From: Caulochytrium protostelioides
Lineage: Eukaryota; Chytridiomycota; Caulochytriomycetes; Caulochytriales; Caulochytriaceae
DNA length: 64,000 bases
Direction: 5' to 3'
NCBI GenBank assembly: GCA_003615045.1
Contig: ML014214.1
Coordinates: 1-64,000, forward strand
Made by a program: the position numbers and the translations under genes. Shown here in pieces: positions 20,186 to 31,600 of the stretch. How positions within the stretch are numbered: the stretch's first letter is position 1; every line of letters begins with the position of its first letter. The notes below the pieces were generated by a model that did no database searches, was not told the DNA's origin, and worked only from the letters and a program-made list of their open reading frames with translations.

Positions 20186-21199
20186 ATGGGCAGCCCGATC
20201 ACCGCGCCACCGGCCTCGGCCGCGGCAGGGCCCCCACCAGTGGCCTCGCGACCAGCAGCATCGCCGTCAGCAGTGGCCTTTCCGCCGGCCTCCCCGGCAT
20301 CGCTGCCGCTCGGGCCGTTGCTGCTCGCGGACGCCGCGGCGGCCGTGGGTGCCGCGAGCCTCGTGGCCCCTGCGATAGCGGTCATTGACAAAGCCATCTT
20401 CTGCCATGCGAGCGGCCGCGCGCCGCTCCCGCGCGGCCTGACGCACGGCCTCAGCCTCGTTACCCGTCGGCCCGTGCATTTCCTGGGACAGCCCTCGTTT
20501 CTGCTGGTATGGCTGGTCTATGTCACGACGTATGCATGCGCCAACTCCGCCAGCACGCTGGCGCTGACGACCGCCGACTCGGACGCGATGCCCAAGTTCA
20601 TCGCCACCAGCGTCGCCAACGTCAGCGCCAGTCTCGCCAAGGACGGGTACTTTACCCGCGCCTTCGGCCGTCTCCAGCCTGCGCCCACGCCCGGCGCTCC
20701 GGCAGGAACCGCTTCAGTTCAGTCGGCAGTGGCAGCGCCGCCACCATCGCCGTCACCATCAACAGCGCCCGGCAACGCAGCACCGCCATCCACCTCACGC
20801 CCGGTCGGATGGAACAGCTACGGGCTGTACATGATTCGCGACGGACTCACGATTTGGGCATCCTTCACGGTGCCGCCCCTCGTGGGTGCCGCGCTGGCCA
20901 CGCGCAAGCTGCTGCCCGTCGACTACTGCCAGCCGGTAGCGCAGCTGCTGACGCCCGTCACGGTGCAGCTGGTGAGCACGCCGATCCATCTGTGGGGCAT
21001 GGACCTGTACAACCGGCCATCCGCCTCGATCCCGCAGCGGCTCGCGTTCGTTCAAGCTCAGTATGGCGCCGCGACCCTGGCCCGCATGAGTCGCATCTTC
21101 CCCGCCTTCGGCATCGGGGGCGTCGCCAACACCGCCTTCCGCGCCCGCGGCGTCCAGGCCGTCCAAGCCTACCGCGACGGCCGCGGCTTCGTGCTCTGA
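20186..21199 (+). CDS. Conserved fungal membrane protein, probably mitochondrial
   Basis: 337 residues from the ATG at 20186; the frame is open upstream but only with a GTG. After an Ala/Pro-rich leader, conserved-looking blocks occur: PVHFLGQPSFLLVWLVYVTTY, MPKFIATSVANVSASLAKDGYFTRAFG, YGLYMIRDGLTIWASFTVPP, LLTPVTVQLVSTPIHLWGMDLYNRP and SRIFPAFGIGGVANTAFR. These match my memory of an uncharacterised eukaryotic family, sometimes labelled mitochondrial-carrier-like, with several amphipathic and hydrophobic helices, but the PX(D/E)XX(K/R) carrier signature is missing. It converges with the gene at 21284. Gene reality is likely; function is unknown. Confidence 0.78.
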   Translation: MGSPITAPPASAAAGPPPVASRPAASPSAVAFPPASPASLPLGPLLLADAAAAVGAASLVAPAIAVIDKAIFCHASGRAPLPRGLTHGLSLVTRRPVHFLGQPSFLLVWLVYVTTYACANSASTLALTTADSDAMPKFIATSVANVSASLAKDGYFTRAFGRLQPAPTPGAPAGTASVQSAVAAPPPSPSPSTAPGNAAPPSTSRPVGWNSYGLYMIRDGLTIWASFTVPPLVGAALATRKLLPVDYCQPVAQLLTPVTVQLVSTPIHLWGMDLYNRPSASIPQRLAFVQAQYGAATLARMSRIFPAFGIGGVANTAFRARGVQAVQAYRDGRGFVL

Positions 21200-21283
21200 C
21201 GCAGCCGTCTGGACCAAAAAGAAAATTCTAAGAGCTTCTACGGGCTGACGGAGGAGGGGGAGCCAGGCCGGACGCGGACACGT

Positions 21284-22453
21284 CTACCTGACGGGCCACT
21301 CCGAACGTCGGGCGCGGACCCGCCGCCTGTGGTCGGCTAGCGCGACGAGACGGCGACGGAAGCCATCGCACTCGATAAGGACGACGACGAGGGAGATGAA
21401 CAGCAACGCGAGGCCGCCGCTCTTCACGAGTCGTGCTGCCCACGCGGGCACGGCCTCGGGCGTGATCAGCGGCGCCGTCCACGACGCCGCCTGGTGGGCG
21501 CCCCATGACGGCATGGCCTGCGGCCGGCTGCGGCGGCCGGACCGCCGCGGCGCGCCCGCACACGCCGCCGCCTGCGTCAGCCACGGCCACACGACGCCGT
21601 CGACCGCGACGCCCATCATGACAAAAAAGAGGGCGAGCACGAACAGCACGCCGACGGCGCGCATGACCACGTGCGCGGCGCGCGTGGCCGACGGCGCCGC
21701 CGCCGCCGCCAGCGAAGCCGCCGCCGCCGCCGCTGTGAGAGACGTCGGGGGCCCGGTTGTGGCTGAGGCCGCCGATGGCGGCGGCCAGAGAGGGTCCTCG
21801 CGGACCGACCAGGCTGCCGGGGTTCCCCAGGCGGCGCGCAAGGCGTCATTAAAGGCGCCGAGCGACACGTGGCGGCTGCGCGCTCGAGGCTGGGCCCACG
21901 TTTCCGCGGGGGTCTCCTCGCACGCGTCGGCATCTGCGTCGGCACGCGCATCGGCATGCCTGCGGCAGGAAAGGCCTGCGAACGCCGGGATTGCGGGACT
22001 GCAGCTGGCGCGCCGCCCCCCTCGCGGCCGCGCGGACGACAGCGTCCACGGCGCCGGCGATGGCCAGGCAGAGGCCGCGCGGTCGGTCGCGTTGCCGCGC
22101 GCGCGCTGATCCCGGCCGTCGTGGCCGCCGTGGCCGTCGTGGCCATCCCGACGATGATGCGGGCGCGCGCCCCTGGCCACAGCCGTCGTCAGACGAGACG
22201 GGGGCGCTCGCACGGGGGAAGCGGCGCCCGAGACTGGTGCGGACGAGGCATCTAAAGCGGGTGCATCGCCCGAGGAGGTTGAGGCGGATCCAGAGGCAGA
22301 TGCAGCGGGTGGCGCCGCCAACGAGGACGCGATCCAACTGGCACGCCGTGGCGGCCACAGGGCTGATGCTGCGGGCGCGGATGCCGATCCCGAGGCGGAG
22401 GCTGACGATGCGAAGCCCGCCGCCGAGGAGAGCCCCTCGAAGGTCGCCATCAT
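21284..22453 (-). CDS. Hypothetical protein with two C-terminal membrane segments
   Basis: 389 residues from an ATG pair at 22453/22450. I do not recognise it. The first 200 residues are Ala/Ser/Pro/Arg-rich low complexity. A conserved-looking stretch (SLGAFNDALRAAWGTPAAWSV) precedes two strongly hydrophobic helices at about 261-290 (GVLFVLALFFVMMGVAVDGVV) and 344-365 (ALLFISLVVVLIE), joined by a loop of about 55 residues. It ends in a basic tail. Two clean hydrophobic helices favour a real membrane protein, but much of the frame could be chance in GC-rich DNA, and a shorter or spliced model is possible. Confidence 0.5.
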   Translation of the reverse strand: MMATFEGLSSAAGFASSASASGSASAPAASALWPPRRASWIASSLAAPPAASASGSASTSSGDAPALDASSAPVSGAASPVRAPPSRLTTAVARGARPHHRRDGHDGHGGHDGRDQRARGNATDRAASAWPSPAPWTLSSARPRGGRRASCSPAIPAFAGLSCRRHADARADADADACEETPAETWAQPRARSRHVSLGAFNDALRAAWGTPAAWSVREDPLWPPPSAASATTGPPTSLTAAAAAASLAAAAAPSATRAAHVVMRAVGVLFVLALFFVMMGVAVDGVVWPWLTQAAACAGAPRRSGRRSRPQAMPSWGAHQAASWTAPLITPEAVPAWAARLVKSGGLALLFISLVVVLIECDGFRRRLVALADHRRRVRARRSEWPVR

Positions 22454-23769
22454 GCTGCCTGAATGCGGTCAGGAATGGATGCTGTATCAAGGTGTTGCCG
22501 TGTAAAATGCCGTCTCCACGTGGCGATCGAAGAATCGAGAGCGACTTGTAGAGAATGACTTGTAGAGAATGACGCCGTCAGTAACGGACAAGACAGAGCG
22601 CACCGACGATCCCCCCGATCGGCGTCCAGCGGGGAGACGGGTCGCTGAAGCTTGCTACAGGGAGCGATGTTAAGCGCTCCTGCATTGCAGCGACATCCAG
22701 GCGTCATCACCTCGATGGGATACTGCCTCTTGCATCGGCTGGAATCCTCGTTCCTGCCGAGGCCGCGGGCGGCGTCGGCGCGCGGGCGGCGCCTGCCCAC
22801 CTTCGGACCCTCCGGCGCGGGGTGTGGCCCCCGGGAATTGATGCCTGACGTGACGAAGGAACCCAGGTTCGCGGCCACACGACTCGCCGACCAGTCAGAT
22901 GCAGCGCCAGCGTCGGCGTCGGCGCAAGCATAGAACCCTCCTGTGACGCACACCAAGACGACCGCCCCTGGCGGTGGCGGCGGTCCCTGCAGCGGCGGCA
23001 GAGGACCGCAGCCGCATCCGCTATGGCCGCGTGGGCAGGAAGGCGCCTCGCCTTGCCTCGCTGCCTGCCTGCCGCGCCTTCGGAGCCGTCAACGCATGGG
23101 CCAGCAGGTCCCCGCAGAGAGCAGCGGTTGGGTGCACGAGGGCCGATCCGTGGCCGAGCCGTTGTTCCGCTGTGTGACCCCCGCGGATGGCATTTCAAGG
23201 CCCGCTGCCGACGCTGCCGACGCCGCCGACGCCGCGAGGAGCATCGCTGAGGCGCATCGCCGCTCGTGCCGCGTCAGCCGCGATCGCTGCCGGGGCCGGG
23301 CGGGCATCGCCGGAAGTGATCCCTTCGCCCGCCGAGGCCTTCCACCCACTTCGGCCAAGAACCCCCAAACAATGCATCGGCGCCACCGCCAACGGGCCGC
23401 GGGATCGTGGCGTCGGCCGGTCGGGGCCGACGCAGCAAGCGTGCGGCACCCACGCGCATCATTCCTTCCACCCGTGAGCAGCAAGCGGTGCGCCGCGAAA
23501 TAAATAATGCGCGGCGCACTGCTTGATCCCAATCTCGTTTGCGTCGCGTCGCGTCTCTTCTCTTCTCTTAACATCGCGGCGCCTTTCTCTAGCGTGCCGG
23601 TGCTTTCTAACGCCATCGCCGGGTCCTCAGTCATGAGGCATGAGCCGTGAGAGTGTACAATGTCCACGCAACAAACAAAACTAGAAGCGGGGAAGCCATT
23701 CGTGCCAACGTCGCCCATCGGAAGCAGCGGGGGAGCCCGCCAACGCTCCGCAGGATTGCTGGTGCCCGA
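22454..23769. other. Intergenic, no gene recognised
   Basis: Lies between two minus-strand genes. Open frames are short, Arg/Ala-rich and mutually overlapping. A pyrimidine-rich stretch occurs near 23550-23590. Nothing else is supported. Confidence 0.4.
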
Positions 23770-25029
23770 TCAGCCGGCCGCGGAAGGCTCGACGCGGGCG
23801 CCGTGCTGGTAGGCCGTGTAAAGCGACTGCAGCATAATCAAGCTGGCCATCTGATCGACCGTGAGGGCCGCGTTGGCGGCGTCTACCTCGGACACGTGCG
23901 CGGCAGAGTCCATCGCCAGAATGGCCTGGCGCCACGCCATCTCGGCTCCGACCAGCTGGTCCAGCCGCGCATACTGCTCGGCATTGGGCATCGCGTCGAG
24001 GTGCGACACGCCGCGGCGGTCAAGGGTCTCGCGGACACACCACGTGTTGAGCCGCACGGCGCCGCCTTCTTCGCGGATGCGCAGCGTGTCCTTGGCGCTC
24101 CAGTCGCCCGCGATGAGCAAGCGCGTCCGCGGCAGGATCCACGAGAAGGCGTGGCCGGCGAGCCGCCCCGCTGCACGGATGTCGGCGGCCGGCGCCGTCA
24201 GCAGACTGTACTCGAGCCGGACCCAGGGCAGCAGGTCCGCAAAGTCCGCCGCCGTCGCGTGCTCGGGCGCCTTGGCTCGCAGCGCGCGCCACTTGACCGC
24301 GGCTTGCCGGCGCACGCGGTCGGCGGCGCTCGGCGAGGGCGGCGTCGGCGGCGAGGCCAGCACGCCGGCCATGCGGGCATCGAGCCGCGCGAGCCACGCG
24401 GCCGAGACGTCGGCACGCATGCGCGAAACGGCGATGTCACGCTGGCCGAAGACGTACTCGTCGAGGTAGCCCGAGGCGAGGGCGTTGGGGACGCGGTAGA
24501 ACAGCGACTGCAGCGTGTACATGGAGAAGGGCATCAGCACATAGAGCGTTGAGAACGGCATACGCAGCAGATCGCTCTTGAAGCGCGTCATGATGTCGAA
24601 CGCGTCGCGGTTCTTCTTGAACTGGCCGGTCGACGACTTGGCGAGGATCTCCATCGCCTTCTTGAGCTCATTGAAGAGAATCAATGTCGCGTGCTTCTCC
24701 AGCAGCAGCGAGCCCTTGATTTGGCGCGCCAGGTAGCCGGGCGCCGGCGGCGCCTCGACGGGCGGCGCCTCCATCGCGCACTGCGCCGCCAGATGCCGCT
24801 CCCGCACCGACGGGGGGCGCTGCTGGCTCGCTTCGCTGGACGTCGTGGGCCGCCATGGCGACGCCGCCGGCGCGGCGCGGCCCGCGGCCGCCGCCTTGTT
24901 CTTGAACAGGGCTTCGAGCTTGGCTCGCTTCTCGTCCTGCAGCGCCTGCGAGATGCCGCGGCGAGCGGAGGACGCGGCGGCCGATCGGGCCACGGGCCGC
25001 CATACGGCTGGCGCGGCAGACCCCATCAT
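23770..25029 (-). CDS. LETM1-like (LETMD1-type) mitochondrial protein
   Basis: 419 residues from the ATG pair at 25029/25026, which begins a basic, Ser/Ala-rich leader resembling a mitochondrial presequence. Another in-frame ATG at 25374 would add 115 low-complexity residues. A LETM1-like segment sits at about 120-190: NELKKAMEILAKSS, then FKSDLLRMPFSTLYVLMPF with a hydrophobic helix and a FPxxLxxxF-like RVPNALASGYL. A later block (LNTWCVRETLDRRGVSHLDAM) resembles the ribosome-binding-domain helices of LETM1 proteins. Relatives act in the inner membrane in ion homeostasis and translation-related assembly. Similarity is judged by eye and is moderate. Confidence 0.72.
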   Translation of the reverse strand: MMGSAAPAVWRPVARSAAASSARRGISQALQDEKRAKLEALFKNKAAAAGRAAPAASPWRPTTSSEASQQRPPSVRERHLAAQCAMEAPPVEAPPAPGYLARQIKGSLLLEKHATLILFNELKKAMEILAKSSTGQFKKNRDAFDIMTRFKSDLLRMPFSTLYVLMPFSMYTLQSLFYRVPNALASGYLDEYVFGQRDIAVSRMRADVSAAWLARLDARMAGVLASPPTPPSPSAADRVRRQAAVKWRALRAKAPEHATAADFADLLPWVRLEYSLLTAPAADIRAAGRLAGHAFSWILPRTRLLIAGDWSAKDTLRIREEGGAVRLNTWCVRETLDRRGVSHLDAMPNAEQYARLDQLVGAEMAWRQAILAMDSAAHVSEVDAANAALTVDQMASLIMLQSLYTAYQHGARVEPSAAG

Positions 25030-26515
25030 CGTGGGGTCGTTGTGGCGGGGTGTGGCGGACCGACAGCAAGCACGTGGCGGCCACTGCAGCGCGAATCGCC
25101 GTATCGTCGACGACGTCAGCGAGGCCGGAGCAAGCAAGCAAGCAAGCAAGCCAGGGCCAAGGCCAGTCAAAGGAGCGAACACAGGTCGGTTGGGACGGGT
25201 CGGCACGCAAGAAGGAGACGCCGGTGCGTGTGATGCCGCTGTGAGCCGGTGAAGCGTCGAGGTCCGGTGCCGTCTGCGCGTGGATAATGCGGCCGGCGCG
25301 CACTGCGGCCGAGCGGCTCGCTCAGCTGAAGGCCTTGATGCGGGTGTGGGGTGTTCGTGGTGGTGGTGATGCATCAGCGGAGATATGACGCCGCCAGGAC
25401 GATGTGTTGCGGGTCCACGGCACTACGGCTCCGACCCAGTCGGCGACGCTGAAGTGAGGCCCCCTTTTCCTTGCGCGTCTTGTCTGAGTCGAAAGGAGAG
25501 GGGCGGTCGCGCCGGCGGTCGAAACGACGACGCCGCATGGCCGGCCGGCGACCGGCGCGGCGACGACCAAACGCCGGCTCGTGGTCCGCCGTGGCACGTG
25601 GGACGCCTTTCCTTGACGACCGGCACGACCTTCGCGGTCCGCCAACCCGTCATGATCATCCAGGCAGGCGGCCTAGCCAATTGAGGCTTCCCTGCATGGC
25701 ATGCAGCCCTTCCCAGCGACGATACGGCCATTCGGACATGAGACTTCGGGGAAGTGGATCCTCCCCAAAGGGCTTGCTGCAAGTCCGACCCTCCCATGCG
25801 GCGTCGAGCGAGCCACCCAAGCGACGCTGCGATACGAGAACATCGAATGATCGCACCGTATGGTCTGGCAATCCACAGGGATGGACTCATGTGGGATGAT
25901 CGCGGTGGCCGATGTCTCACCTGCTTGGCTTGGCAGCGTCCGCACGGGCAGCCGTGGTGGGTCATCGCTAAGCCACCGTCCACTTGGTGGCGCCGCCGCC
26001 GCCGCTACCGCCGCCGCCCCCCACCAATCGGCAACTCCGCTAGGTGCTTTCCCTGCGTGGCGAGGCACACGCCTCGGTTGGGGGGAGGAGGGGCAGTCGC
26101 TGACCCAGCGGCAGCGGACATCACGAACGCCGCCGGGTCCATGTCCTGGGGCCATCCTCATATCACTGCTGCGCGAATCGCTGATGCATCTCTCTAAGAT
26201 GACACAGAGGCTCGGACCCATTACTGCAGTAGGGTGCTGGCCTTCGTTGGTCTCGAAGCTCCCTTAGCGCTTCCCCAACGCCTCGTTGCCGATAACCCCA
26301 TCTCCGACGTCTGACCGACCCCCCTCATACACGCTTTTGTGGCTCGCTGTGACACAGATACACGCCGTCGCTAGCGACGCTCACCCTGACCGACCACCTT
26401 CCGATTTTTTGAACCCCGACAGCCGCATCGTATCTTATCGTTTCGTTTCCCACGGTGTCGTTGCGTGTCCGCCCCCCGATATCCCCCTTCCTGACCCCGA
26501 GAACGCTGAAACGCT
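25030..26515. other. Divergent intergenic region
   Basis: Separates the LETM1-like gene from EBP2, transcribed away from each other, so it should hold both promoters. A GCAAGCAA-type run lies near 25130-25150. No coding or RNA gene is supported. Confidence 0.4.
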
Positions 26516-27924
26516 ATGGCCCGCCACCGATCGGCCGTGCTGTCGGCCCAGTCGCAGAAGAAGCGAGCCAAGGCCACGAAGTCTGCCAAGCCGAGCGCGG
26601 CGCTGCGCACGGCGCTCGCTAACGCCAACGCGAAGGTCGAATCGCTGCAGGTGCCTGTGCCCGCCAACGAAGAAGAGGAAGCCGCGCAGGCGTTGGAGGC
26701 CCTCCCGGAAGCCCAGCGCCCGCTCACCCTCACGACGGTCACCCGCGGCGCCGCGACGGAGGCCGCCTTCGATGAAATCGATCCCGAAGAGCTTTTGCGC
26801 GAAGCGCTGATGCGCAAGCGCGCCAAGTCGGATGGTTCCAAGATTATCGTCCGCAAAGTAAGTTGACCATGTGACGGTTCGCAAGAGCGAGAGGCTCCCG
26901 TGTGATCTCACGTCCAGATTCGCAGCACTGCTCAGCCTGTGGCGAACGACAACGAGGCTGGCTGTTTCGTCTGAACGCAGCCAACTGGCATCGAGCAGGA
27001 ATCGAACATTGGATCAATGAAACTCACCGCGATCGTTCCATGGACTTCTTATTGATTGTGACTGGCTAGGAATTGATTGAGGCGCGCTTGAAAGAGTTTG
27101 CGCTGTCGACGGTGGTGGGCCAGCCGTTCAGCACGTACCAGGTGTGCACGGTGGCGCGCCCCGAGGCGGACCCCGAATCGACGGAGCGCGACGACCTGAA
27201 GCGTGAGGCGTCGTTCCGCGCACAGGCGAAGGCCGCGACGATGGTCGCCATCCAAATCCTGCACAAGGAGGGCGCGCCTGTGTTCCGCCCCTCGGACTAC
27301 TTTGCGGAGATGGTCAAGACGGATGAGCACATGAGCAAGCTGAAGAAGAAGCTGCTCGCCGAGGCCGAGGCCCTCAAGGCCTCCGAGCAGGCGCGCAAGC
27401 AGCGCGAGAACAAGAAGTTCGGCAAGAAGGTCCAGCACGCCACGATGATGGACCGTCTCGAGCAGAAGAAGGACAGCCTCGAGAAAATCAAGCTTGCGCG
27501 CCGCAAGGTGGCGAGCCAGGCTAACACGAAGGGCGACTTCGACGCCGTCGACGGCGCCGACGACCAGTTTGCCGTCGAGCTCGACGACGCCCCGGCGAAG
27601 AAGACCGGGACGCCCTTCGACCGCAAGAGCAAGCCCGCCGTCGGCGCCTCCAAGCGCGGCGGCGCCGGCGGCGGCCGCATGCCCCGCTCGGCCCGCGACG
27701 ACAAGTACGGCTTCGGTGGCAAGAAGCGTTTCTCCAAGAGCAACACGCGCGAGAGCCTCGATGCCGGTGAGTTCGTCCGCGGCAAGAATGGCCACAAGAC
27801 GGCCGCCGCCGCCACCCGTGGCAAGGGCCGTGGCGGCTTCGGTGGCCGCGGCGGTGGTCGTGGCGGCGGCCGCGGCGGCGGCCGAGGCGGTGGCCGTGGC
27901 GGTGGCCGTGGCGGTGCGCGCTAA
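26516..27924 (+). CDS. ebp2: rRNA-processing protein EBP2, two exons
   Basis: Nucleolar factor for 60S subunit assembly and 27S pre-rRNA processing. Exons are 26516-26857 and 27070-27924. The 212-base intron starts GTAAGT and ends CTAG, and joins ...SKIIVRK to ELIEARLKEF in frame, giving 398 residues. Ebp2 blocks follow: DDLKREASFRAQA, APVFRPSDYFAEMVKTDEHM, KKFGKKVQ, LEKIKLARRK and the near-invariant KYGFGGKKR...SKSNTRES. The N-terminal third is variable, as in the family. The last 30 residues are a Gly/Arg repeat (RGG box) I do not associate with Ebp2 in yeast or human. It converges with the rhodanese gene at 28125. Confidence 0.92.
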
Positions 27925-28124
27925 TAGCCCGTCGTCGGTCTCTCGCCTCGTAAGCGCCGCAAGACCATCCTATTGTATACCATCCAGGGATGGGTATACC
28001 AATCATCTTTATCTCTCGCTCTCTCACTCTCGTTTCACTCGTGCCTATTTTCTATAATTTATCGTTTTTGACTACACGAACATGATGAGATATGGCGCGC
28101 TGACGATCACGCGTCCCGGCTCGT

Positions 28125-28676
28125 TTAGGAGCGGGCGCCCCACAATTGGACGTCGTAGTCGGCGACTTCATCGGAGTCGCCAAAGTCATGGACCCAACGG
28201 GAGAACCCGCCCTCCATGATCTTGACCTGGGGCGCGCTGCCTTTAGCCGAGGCGTCAAGACCTGCCTGCAGGGCGCGGGCGGCCTTCACGGCGCGCAGCT
28301 GCGACTGCATGCAGTGCACAATGACCTCGTCCTTGCCCTTGACTTCGTCCACGATCTGCGGGATCGACGTGACGAACGTTGAGATGGGTACGTTCTTGGC
28401 AGCTTTCAGGTGGCCGCCGACAAAGTCATCGCCGCGCACGTCGTAGATGGCGACATTGGCCTGCTTGGTCAGCAGGTCGCGCACATGCTGCGGCGAGGTG
28501 TAGGCGAGATCGGCGGCCATCGCGGGAGTCGTCAAAGAACGGGTGAGGGTGCGACGAGGGTGAGGAAACAAAGAGGTAACGGCGAGATGGCGCGTGAGCA
28601 AACGATAACGAAGCATGGAATCGACAGTTGGTGTCGCGTTAGATTGAGCGGTTGAACCTGTGCATGGCTGTACCAT
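28125..28676 (-). CDS. Rhodanese-fold CDC25-like/arsenate-reductase-type protein
   Basis: 183 residues from the first ATG at 28676. In-frame ATGs at 28616 (MLRYRLLTRH..., a plausible mitochondrial presequence) and 28520 (MAADLAYTS..., the start of the domain) are alternatives. A single rhodanese/Cdc25-type domain spans about 58-175: VAIYDVRGDDFVGGHLKAAKNVP followed by the active-site loop HCMQSQLR (Cys122, Arg128), an HCX5R motif like that of small fungal Ibp1/Ych1/Acr2 proteins. The presence of the five-residue loop suggests phosphatase or arsenate reductase activity, not sulfur transfer. Which of these it performs cannot be read from sequence. Confidence 0.88.
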   Translation of the reverse strand: MVQPCTGSTAQSNATPTVDSMLRYRLLTRHLAVTSLFPHPRRTLTRSLTTPAMAADLAYTSPQHVRDLLTKQANVAIYDVRGDDFVGGHLKAAKNVPISTFVTSIPQIVDEVKGKDEVIVHCMQSQLRAVKAARALQAGLDASAKGSAPQVKIMEGGFSRWVHDFGDSDEVADYDVQLWGARS

Positions 28677-31600
28677 CCTTCTACCATGTCATAAACCCTC
28701 CGACATGGGTCGCGTCAATGCTGGACCGCGGCAGAGGCACTCACATCGCTTTATGATATACGCGACGCTCTTTTTCCACTACAGTGAGGCCCGGAGACGT
28801 GGGCCGTGTGATGCCATCGCGTAGTGATGAGCCGTGCCTCCCTCCCTCGCTCGCTTCGGTAGATCAGGGGTGCAAGTGGCCTCAGCGCGCCCCTTTCCGG
28901 AGGCGCGCCGCCACTGCCGCCGAGCGAGGCGTTCCGTTGTGTCGTATCCTGCTCAGCCCGGTCCGGTCCGGCCCGGATTCCGTGCTTGCTCGGGAACCCC
29001 CGGAGAAGTCGGGACCGTGCAGGCCGCGACCGTCGCGAGGCCCGACCCGAGCCACCGCGGAGCCTTGCGGCTCCAAGGACTCGAATCCCCATCGAGAACG
29101 ACGGCATTTCACAGAACTCATCCTCGCACAGCAGACCGTTCACACGGCTGAATGGACAAGGGCGATGAGCTGCCACGTAACAAGCTGGCGTGAGCGATGC
29201 GCAATTAATGATGAGGTTTGTCGTCATCGCATGCAAAGGCCTTGGCCGCGTCGAGACCCTTCCAATACGCGATCACGATCGTATGGCTCATGAAACGATA
29301 CGCGGAATTGATTCCCGAATCGAGGGTCGGATAATGCTCAGCGCCATATATAACAGACAGTGACGTGCCGTGACCACGCTGCCGAAGCGAGCGCGATCAC
29401 AGCTATTCTGCCCTAGGTCGGATCCGTGTGGCTGAGGTTGGGCAGCAAAAAATAACAACAAACCACCGGGGCGGCGTTTTACTGCGCCTCCGACGCGATT
29501 CGAATCTCCGCTCCGCTCAATAATCATCGCAAACAACGGGGCACGGCATGATACGACCGATCGGCGCGATGACACCCAACTCCTTGCATCGCCGCGAGCT
29601 CACGTCAGTTTGATGGATCCAGATGTTTGGATATCCGCCATCATTGGCTCAATTCATCGCATCACAGGCCCCGCGAAACGCCGCGGGCACTGGATCCATC
29701 GGACCTTCAAATCGCGGCCTGATCGCAGAGATCGCCCCGCTTCTCTGAGCTCCGAAATCACGCGTGAGATATGATGACTTGCGCGATTCTTGCACCATGC
29801 AGTCGCGACCGGCGGTGATGGCCCGTGACAGAGAGGAAAGCGGGATTTTAAGACAGGATGCATGCCGCCAGTGACCCTGGCTCGGACGGAGATCTCGACA
29901 ATCGGTGCGAGGGGGTACCACGGGTAGCGTCCGCGACCACTTCGTCAATACCCTTGTGGCAGAGGGATGAACGGCCGCTGCAACGGCGTAAGCGACGGGT
30001 CTGTGGTTCGGTACGCATGTTAGCGCAGACAACGCGTTGATCCATAGGAGGATCACCGTCACGTGAGCGTCCGCTGCGCCTGCACGCACATAACACCTTT
30101 GTGTCACCCCTGGACAAGAGAAGCAGGTGTACGGCATCTGTGATAGCAATCTCAGTCACGACGCGCTGATTTAAAGAAACAGTATTGAACGCTGTATAGA
30201 TCACTGCATAGATTACAGCATAGAACATAGACAGCACGATAGACGTATTAGCGATTCAACCTTCGAGCAACGTTTTGCTTTTTGCTTATTTTTGTCCCCC
30301 GAGCTCCCGTCAGAAGACACACCGACACCAGTCGTCTTCCCGGCCTATCATCTATACAAATATGTACGTTCTGTTGTCGTCGGCTCGTGCTGGCGAAACC
30401 CCCGCACGGCGCCTGCTCCGCATGCCACGCTATACCATGCCCCCCCTGCTTCGCATCATCCGGATGGTCATCCGCAGACCAGAAATGACAACGACGCCCA
30501 TCCTGCAAAACGCCCACCTGGGGCCAGGACCCTCGATACCCTCTTGTATCGCTGTTTTTTTCAGAAAAGCATGATGATGCGATAATTTACACCGGCTGCA
30601 AAACTGGAACAAACGAGTGAATGCCTGATATTGCTTGATGCGCGCTCATGCGCGGCAGCGATCAGCGATGCGATATGTATCCGGGTCCAGGTCATCATCG
30701 TCTGCTGTTGTGCTACGGGCATCGTGGCGGCACCCGTTCGGTCCGTGTCGAGGCCGCTCCCGGCATCGGCGTGCACCAGTTTCTTATCACTTTTTTTTTT
30801 CTTTTTCGTTCTGGGTGCCTTGCTTACTCATCCTTATGACTTGACGTTGATGATCGTGAATGACGGGGTTGATGCCATGGGCGACACAATTCTCTTGGTC
30901 TTCGTCTTCCTTCAACGGGGGTGCCGCCTTCCTTCGGTGGTCCGATCAGAACCCCTCTTTGCCGAGACCCCCAGCGCCGCCGGTTTTGCACGTCCGCGCC
31001 AGCGAACTCCATGTAAGTGTTATCGCTTCCCTCCATGTGACTGTTATTTTCTTGACGCCCCGCTTCTCCCACCTGCCGTATCGGCTACGTGAGGCTCCTG
31101 TTCAGCTAAGAAATCGCAACCAGAGCACGGAGATCCCACAAGCATGCCCTGGCCCTGTCGTTCGTCGTCGGCGTCGTCCAGCCCCCTCCTGAAGGGATCG
31201 GCACCCCCACCGCCCCTACGAAAGCAAAAGGAGGGTCAGCCACGCACCACCGTGAATGTGTGCCGAAAAACGGAAGGGAAAAAAATCCGATGAACCCTCG
31301 TCATCCTTTTTCCATCCATCCATCCGTCCAAGCGATATCTTGCGCGTGGTCTCTTTTTCCGGATCCTTTTTATGGCCGATCGGCCAATATCAGCACCAAA
31401 AGCCGTCGCGCGCACCCCTAAAATGCGCACCCGGCCCTTCGTCCTTTATTCTTTGATGCCTCGGCACACTTTTGATGAGGAGAACCCTGGCCCCCATCAC
31501 CGCCGGACCCGCCTTGCATGGCCGCGACCGGCAAGCCCCGCCACATGCGCCCCGTGCCCAAGGGGGAGCGAAATGATGGCGTAGGAGGGTGCAGTTGCAG

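Noticed and set aside
25030-25374. Upstream ATG at 25374 as start of the LETM1-like protein
   Set aside because: It would add 115 low-complexity residues before a leader that already looks like a mitochondrial presequence. It is kept only as an alternative.
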